Source of the DNA: JAPLXD01 sp041662765 | GTDB lineage: Bacteria; Patescibacteriota; Minisyncoccia; Moranbacterales; UBA11712 | Assembly: GCA_041662765.1 (NCBI GenBank) | Contig: JBAZRT010000029.1 | Coordinates: forward strand, 1-9,891 | Reading direction: 5' to 3' | DNA length: 9,891 bases | Shown: one piece after another, positions 6,731-9,891 of the stretch | Numbering within the stretch: the first letter of the stretch is position 1 | How the letters are laid out: each line of letters opens with the position of its first letter | The notes under the pieces: generated by a model | Databases searched by the model: none | The model's input: the letters and a program-made list of their open reading frames with translations, nothing else | Told to the model about the DNA's origin: nothing | Program-made: the position numbers and the translations under genes

Positions 6731-7249
6731 ATGCCGGCATCAAAAATTTCAACAGAAAACGCCAAAAAAGACAAACTATTTTATTTTGTCGCCAACGTCG
6801 TTGTCTTTCGCGAATCTGATGGAAGATGCCTGATCCTGAAACGCAGCGAACGGGAGAAAGTTCACCCGGGAAAATATGCGATGCCCGGCGGAAAATTGGA
6901 ATGGAAAGATCTGGACATTGCCAATCCCACTCGAATGAACGGCGATGTGATCGATTTTGAGAACGCAGTGGAGGATTTGGTCGCCAGGGAAACGAGACAA
7001 GAAGCGGATATTGAGATTGAGAAAAAGCTATACTATATAAACAGCGTGGCCTTCGTCCGGCCGGACGGGATCCCGGTGATCCTCGTGAAATTCGCCGCCA
7101 AGTACAAAAGTGGCGACGTGAACCCGAACCCGCACGATTTTTCCGATTTCGCCTGGGTAAATGAAGAGGAGCTGAAAAATTATGACTATATTAAAGGCAT
7201 TGATGAGGAAATAAGAAAAACGATAAATATTTTTAAAAACGATGGTTGA
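6731..7249 (+). CDS. Nudix hydrolase with expanded Nudix box
   Basis: The 172-residue protein would hydrolyse a nucleoside diphosphate linked to another group. The fold is recognised from FVANVVVFRESDGRCLILKR (19-38), then PGKYAMPGGKLEWKD (46-60), and ARETRQEADI (85-94). The Nudix signature GX5EX7REUXEEXGU is split: G54 and R86 are 32 residues apart instead of 14 in MutT, giving about 18 extra residues. Within it R86, E87 and E91 are kept, but the first of the paired glutamates is Q90 and the usual glycine is D93. The gene is in the same frame as the preceding GT4, separated by its TGA and three codons, with no Shine-Dalgarno site, so re-initiation is likely. It overlaps the next gene by 8 nt. 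A sugar-nucleotide or housecleaning substrate is possible; activity is not assured given Q90. Confidence 0.88.
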   Translation: MPASKISTENAKKDKLFYFVANVVVFRESDGRCLILKRSEREKVHPGKYAMPGGKLEWKDLDIANPTRMNGDVIDFENAVEDLVARETRQEADIEIEKKLYYINSVAFVRPDGIPVILVKFAAKYKSGDVNPNPHDFSDFAWVNEEELKNYDYIKGIDEEIRKTINIFKNDG

Positions 7250-8858
7250 TTTTGAAAATATATTTAAAAGTATCAAAAATATTTTGAAAAAAGAGCTTGT
7301 TCTTCTCTGGATCTTCAGTGTGGCATTGGGATTTGCGCTGATTGTCTTTGCCGACAAGAACAAATTGCCTCTGGGGGCGGGGGATTTTGTTTTTTTCGCG
7401 ATCCTGGCGCTTCTTGTCGCACTATACCGTCCGCGATGGGTATTTTTTCTCTTTGTTTCGCTCGTTCCGCTGGAAAATGTGATCTTCGCTACTGGATTTT
7501 TGCCGCTCCAACTGCGGCCGTATCAGTTCATCGGCGCTATTCTGGCTGTCGCTGTGGCCATTCTTTGGATCGTCAACAGGCTGAATTTCAAATTGCTGAG
7601 GCCCGCATGGATCGACTGGCTGTTTTTTTCCCTCGTCCCGCTCAGTTTTCTGTCGCTCTTGAATTCCCCAAACAAAAATATAAGCGTGAAAAATAATCTG
7701 GTATTGTTTTCCTTTATTGTTTTGTATTATTTGGCCAGGAATTTCTTGCGAAATAAAAACGACCTGATCAAAACTGCTTTCTTCTTTGTTGGATCCAATG
7801 CGGTCGTTCTGTTTTATGGATTTTGGCAGGTATTCGCGGACAAATTCGGCGGAAAGTCATTTGAAGTGATGTTCGGCCGGCCGAATTCCACGTTCACGGA
7901 GCCGGATTGGCTGGGAATTTTCTTGTGTTTTTCTCTGGCGGCACTATTGTCAGCCATAAAGTTTCTTGAAGATCGATCTCCAAGCTGGAGATACTTTGTT
8001 TATGCAATGATCTTTCTCGATCTCACCCTTCTCATTCTCACCTTGTCCCGCTCGGCATGGATCGGAGCGGCCGCGGTGATTTTTTTCCATTTGATCTTCA
8101 ACTTATACCGAAAAGACAGCCGCGAAGCCGCATTCACTCCGCGAAGATTCGCAAATCAATTTCTGATCATTTTCCTGGTGTCAACAATTTCTCTCACTGC
8201 GATTCATTTCGCAAAACTTTCCAAGTTTGATATCTTCGACCGGGCCCGATCAACCGCAACCAGCGAACAAAAAATCACAATTGCCTGCGAGAATAGCGCA
8301 AATATCCCGCAAACGATCGCGAGCACGGACGAACTGGCAAAATACGGATGCAAATTCATCAACCTCGAAGAAATTGATTCCTATAAATCGCAAGGAAAAA
8401 TTATCACTGAAATTTTCCGAAAGGACCCGAACGTGATGACGCGCAGCCAAATTTATCGAAAAAGTTTCGAGATCATCCGCGAACACCCAATCCTCGGTGT
8501 CGGCTTCGGAACTATCACTGAGGCGCTCGGAACCGACGAACGGGGAGCAGGGCTCAATGAAAGCAATATTTTTATTCAAATCTGGGCAGGCAGCGGAATT
8601 TTGGGTTTTCTGGCCATTCTCGGAACTTTTATTTTTCTTTTTGTCAGCGCAATGAGACGCCTTTCTCCAATTTGTCCTCTCAACAGATTCATCGGCTGCC
8701 CGATCATTCGCAATGATTTCGAAAAAACAAAATATCTATTTCTCTTTCTCGGCATGTTTGCCCTCCTGGTCCCGAACATGTTCAACGCCGGACTCCTGAT
8801 GGCAGTCTTTTGGCTGGGACTGGCAGTCTTCTCAAGCGTTGGATACTTGCGCGATTAA
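7242..8858 (+). CDS. O-antigen ligase/polymerase-like membrane protein (Wzy/WaaL superfamily)
   Basis: This 538-residue membrane protein has about eleven or twelve hydrophobic segments and should polymerise lipid-linked repeat units or ligate the finished glycan to an acceptor outside the membrane. The Wzy_C signature is seen in LTLSRSAWIG (266-275, with the conserved arginine R270) and in HPILGVGFGTI (415-425), separated by a large outer loop (~325-412). After that comes GLNESNIFIQIWAGSGILGF (437-456), the position where the family usually has a histidine-asparagine pair; here it is E-S-N. The loop holds two cysteines, C349 and C370, which could form a disulfide if exposed. The start overlaps the Nudix stop by 8 nt. 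It is the last gene of the operon. Ligase and polymerase cannot be separated from sequence alone. Confidence 0.9.
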   Translation: MVDFENIFKSIKNILKKELVLLWIFSVALGFALIVFADKNKLPLGAGDFVFFAILALLVALYRPRWVFFLFVSLVPLENVIFATGFLPLQLRPYQFIGAILAVAVAILWIVNRLNFKLLRPAWIDWLFFSLVPLSFLSLLNSPNKNISVKNNLVLFSFIVLYYLARNFLRNKNDLIKTAFFFVGSNAVVLFYGFWQVFADKFGGKSFEVMFGRPNSTFTEPDWLGIFLCFSLAALLSAIKFLEDRSPSWRYFVYAMIFLDLTLLILTLSRSAWIGAAAVIFFHLIFNLYRKDSREAAFTPRRFANQFLIIFLVSTISLTAIHFAKLSKFDIFDRARSTATSEQKITIACENSANIPQTIASTDELAKYGCKFINLEEIDSYKSQGKIITEIFRKDPNVMTRSQIYRKSFEIIREHPILGVGFGTITEALGTDERGAGLNESNIFIQIWAGSGILGFLAILGTFIFLFVSAMRRLSPICPLNRFIGCPIIRNDFEKTKYLFLFLGMFALLVPNMFNAGLLMAVFWLGLAVFSSVGYLRD

Positions 8859-8886
8859 TTAACAAGATATACCTTAAGGATATAAG
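8859..8886 (+). promoter_or_regulatory. sigma70-type promoter for the PhoH-like gene
   Basis: TTAACA (8859-8864) and TATAAG (8881-8886) each match the consensus at five of six positions and are 16 nt apart. The -35 begins directly after the TAA of the polymerase gene. Transcription would start near 8893, giving a leader of about 100 nt. CCTTAAGG, a perfect 8-bp palindrome at 8872-8879, lies in the spacer. I see no terminator between the polymerase gene and this promoter, so read-through is possible. Confidence 0.55.
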
Positions 8887-8915
8887 TCGGGAGGATAAAC
8901 AAAATAAGGGGGGAG

Positions 8916-8942
8916 ATGAAATCGCAGATCTTTGATTTCTGA
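8916..8942 (+). other. 8-codon mini-ORF over an imperfect palindrome in the leader
   Basis: An ATG at 8916 follows a G-rich GGGGGGAG directly and encodes MKSQIFDF before TGA at 8940-8942. The same stretch (8918-8939) is a 22-bp imperfect palindrome: GAAATC, two bases, AGATCT, two bases, GATTTC. It may be a leader peptide, an operator, or chance. The G-run is too close to the ATG for a normal ribosome site. Confidence 0.25.
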
Positions 8943-8966
8943 ATAAGGTTTTACCGGGAGTTAAAT

Positions 8967-8985
8967 TTCCTCAAACCGAGGAGGG
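8967..8985 (+). promoter_or_regulatory. strong ribosome binding site within a small hairpin
   Basis: GAGGAGGG (8978-8985) stands 7 nt before the ATG at 8993 and fixes that start. TCCTC (8968-8972) can pair with GAGGA (8978-8982) across a 5-nt loop and so partly hide the site. The near-perfect anti-Shine-Dalgarno match contrasts with the weak or missing sites in the glycan genes. Confidence 0.7.
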
Positions 8986-8992
8986 TTAGGTG

Positions 8993-9891
8993 ATGGCCGC
9001 AAGAAAGGCAACTTCACACGAGATCTTGGTGCTCGAACTGAAGGATTATGACCCGAAAATTCCTATTTTGGGCCAACTTACGCATATGCACACGAGTGTT
9101 ACCGACCAAATGTTCGCAAGGATGAAAAAGCGGGCAGACGGAGACGGTTTCGCTCACAACGTTGTCTTGGTGCATCCCGAACTGTTGGATCAATCCGGTC
9201 ATCCGAAAACCGGCTTCAGGCCCTTTGTTCGTCAGGACCAGGATGTCTCTGCCGACGACACGGCGTTTAGCGGCAATTTCGACATTTTTCCGTTTGCCAA
9301 TGAAAACCGCCTGGAGCACTTCGTTTCGGGAGGTATGATTCCGGCTCGGGACATCGCCCCCGGATTTGACCCATTGAAACTCACCGCCAACCAGTGCTGC
9401 ATGCTGAAGGTAGGTCAATCAGAACATGATCCCAGGTTTGAGCTGGCAGTCTTCAAGGCTCAGTCAAACGTCTTTGTTAGGGTGCCTCAGCCCTACAAAA
9501 TCTCGGGGAAAATCAGCCCTTTCACGGCCGAGCTGGCCTTTGCGCGTTTCCTCTTACATGACAGCTCCGTTGGGGCAGTTACGCTTTTCGGCGCTGCTGG
9601 AACAGGAAAAACCACTATGGCGATGCATTCTGCCATAGAGTTGTTTTTGGCCGGCGAAATCACGGCCATCGACATCTACAAGTCCACCAACCAGGCCTCC
9701 GGTCAACCGGCTATTGCCGCCGTTCCCGGCAATGCTGACCAGAAATTTGCCGACTTCAGGAAGCCTGTCCAAAGCACCCTGGACCGGGTTTTGCGGGATT
9801 TTTCCCATACGCTGAAGGCCCGCTCCGTCCTAAATTCCCCAAATAATGGCGGAGGAAAAAAGGGACAGGCCGCTTCGCCGTATACGGATAG
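8993..9891 (+). CDS. PhoH/YlaK-type ATPase, divergent, 3' end cut by window edge
   Basis: The 299 visible residues form the N-terminal and first ATPase part of a PhoH-family P-loop NTPase, a cytoplasmic group linked to RNA metabolism. Walker A is GAAGTGKT (200-207). It is preceded by ISPFTAELAFARFLLHDSS (174-192) and VTLFG (196-200), matching the YlaK pattern 'kNxeQxxAlxxLxD...VtLxGxAGTGKT'. After it, VPGNADQKFADFRKPVQST (244-262) matches the family's 'LPGdxxeKmxPwxxPixD' segment, but the usual S/T-R-P box is replaced by IYKSTNQ (228-234). Residues 1-170 do not show the DTNVLL start of the PIN domain that YlaK relatives carry, though LTANQCCMLK (130-139) resembles their inter-domain strand. 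The start is set by a strong Shine-Dalgarno site. Fewer A/T runs and more G/C-ending codons than the upstream genes suggest a different history or expression level. Walker B lies beyond the window. Confidence 0.75.
   Translation, partial: MAARKATSHEILVLELKDYDPKIPILGQLTHMHTSVTDQMFARMKKRADGDGFAHNVVLVHPELLDQSGHPKTGFRPFVRQDQDVSADDTAFSGNFDIFPFANENRLEHFVSGGMIPARDIAPGFDPLKLTANQCCMLKVGQSEHDPRFELAVFKAQSNVFVRVPQPYKISGKISPFTAELAFARFLLHDSSVGAVTLFGAAGTGKTTMAMHSAIELFLAGEITAIDIYKSTNQASGQPAIAAVPGNADQKFADFRKPVQSTLDRVLRDFSHTLKARSVLNSPNNGGGKKGQAASPYTD

Noticed and set aside
8859..8892. A terminator after the polymerase gene.
   Set aside because: CCTTAAGG at 8872-8879 is a palindrome, but it has no loop and no T-run after it.
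9426..9808. Plus and minus open frames of 60-84 codons at the right end.
   Set aside because: They overlap the PhoH-like frame, which has a strong ribosome site and P-loop motif; the others show no motifs.
1..9891. CRISPR array, tRNA, rRNA, integrase or transposase gene, toxin-antitoxin pair.
   Set aside because: I looked for these and saw no spaced direct repeats, cloverleaf-like segments in the intergenic stretches, or matching protein motifs.

Overview
The window looks like part of a cell-surface glycan locus from an uncultured bacterium, most likely a Patescibacteria (CPR) lineage of the Parcubacteria type. This rests on the character of the proteins: several divergent GT4 glycosyltransferases, a GT-C-like membrane protein and an O-antigen-ligase-like protein. 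It also rests on A/T-rich DNA with many A/T runs, tight gene packing and weak or absent Shine-Dalgarno sites. TGA is used as an ordinary stop (4426-4428, 6719-6721, 7247-7249), so this is not a lineage that reads TGA as glycine. The taxonomic call is an inference; there is no rRNA or marker gene here.

Layout. (1) Positions 1-5376, minus strand: five genes read leftward with junctions of -4, +3, +5 and +23 nt. In order of transcription they are a polyprenyl-phosphate-sugar-synthase-like GT2, a GT4, a 618-aa GT-C-like membrane protein, a small membrane-anchored beta-rich protein, and a second GT4 cut by the window start. (2) Positions 5377-5566: a divergent control region with a good rightward promoter and a leader able to form two mutually exclusive hairpins, one of which pairs with the start codon. 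(3) Positions 5567-8858, plus strand: a GT4 carrying a tandem GGGGT/ACCCC palindrome in its reading frame, a Nudix hydrolase with an expanded Nudix box, and a Wzy/WaaL-like polymerase/ligase, with junctions of +9 and -8 nt. (4) Positions 8859-8992: a new promoter and leader. (5) Positions 8993-9891: the 5' part of a divergent PhoH/YlaK-type ATPase, with a strong Shine-Dalgarno site and base use unlike the rest, so it is probably outside the glycan locus.

Working model (inference). The GT4 enzymes assemble a glycan on a lipid carrier at the inner face of the membrane. The GT2 makes an undecaprenyl-phosphate-linked sugar, which the GT-C protein uses on the outer face. The Wzy/WaaL-like protein polymerises or ligates the finished glycan. 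No flippase, initiating phosphoglycosyltransferase or sugar-nucleotide synthesis gene is visible, so the locus probably continues leftward or relies on genes elsewhere. I see no tRNA, rRNA, CRISPR array, transposase gene or convincing rho-independent terminator.
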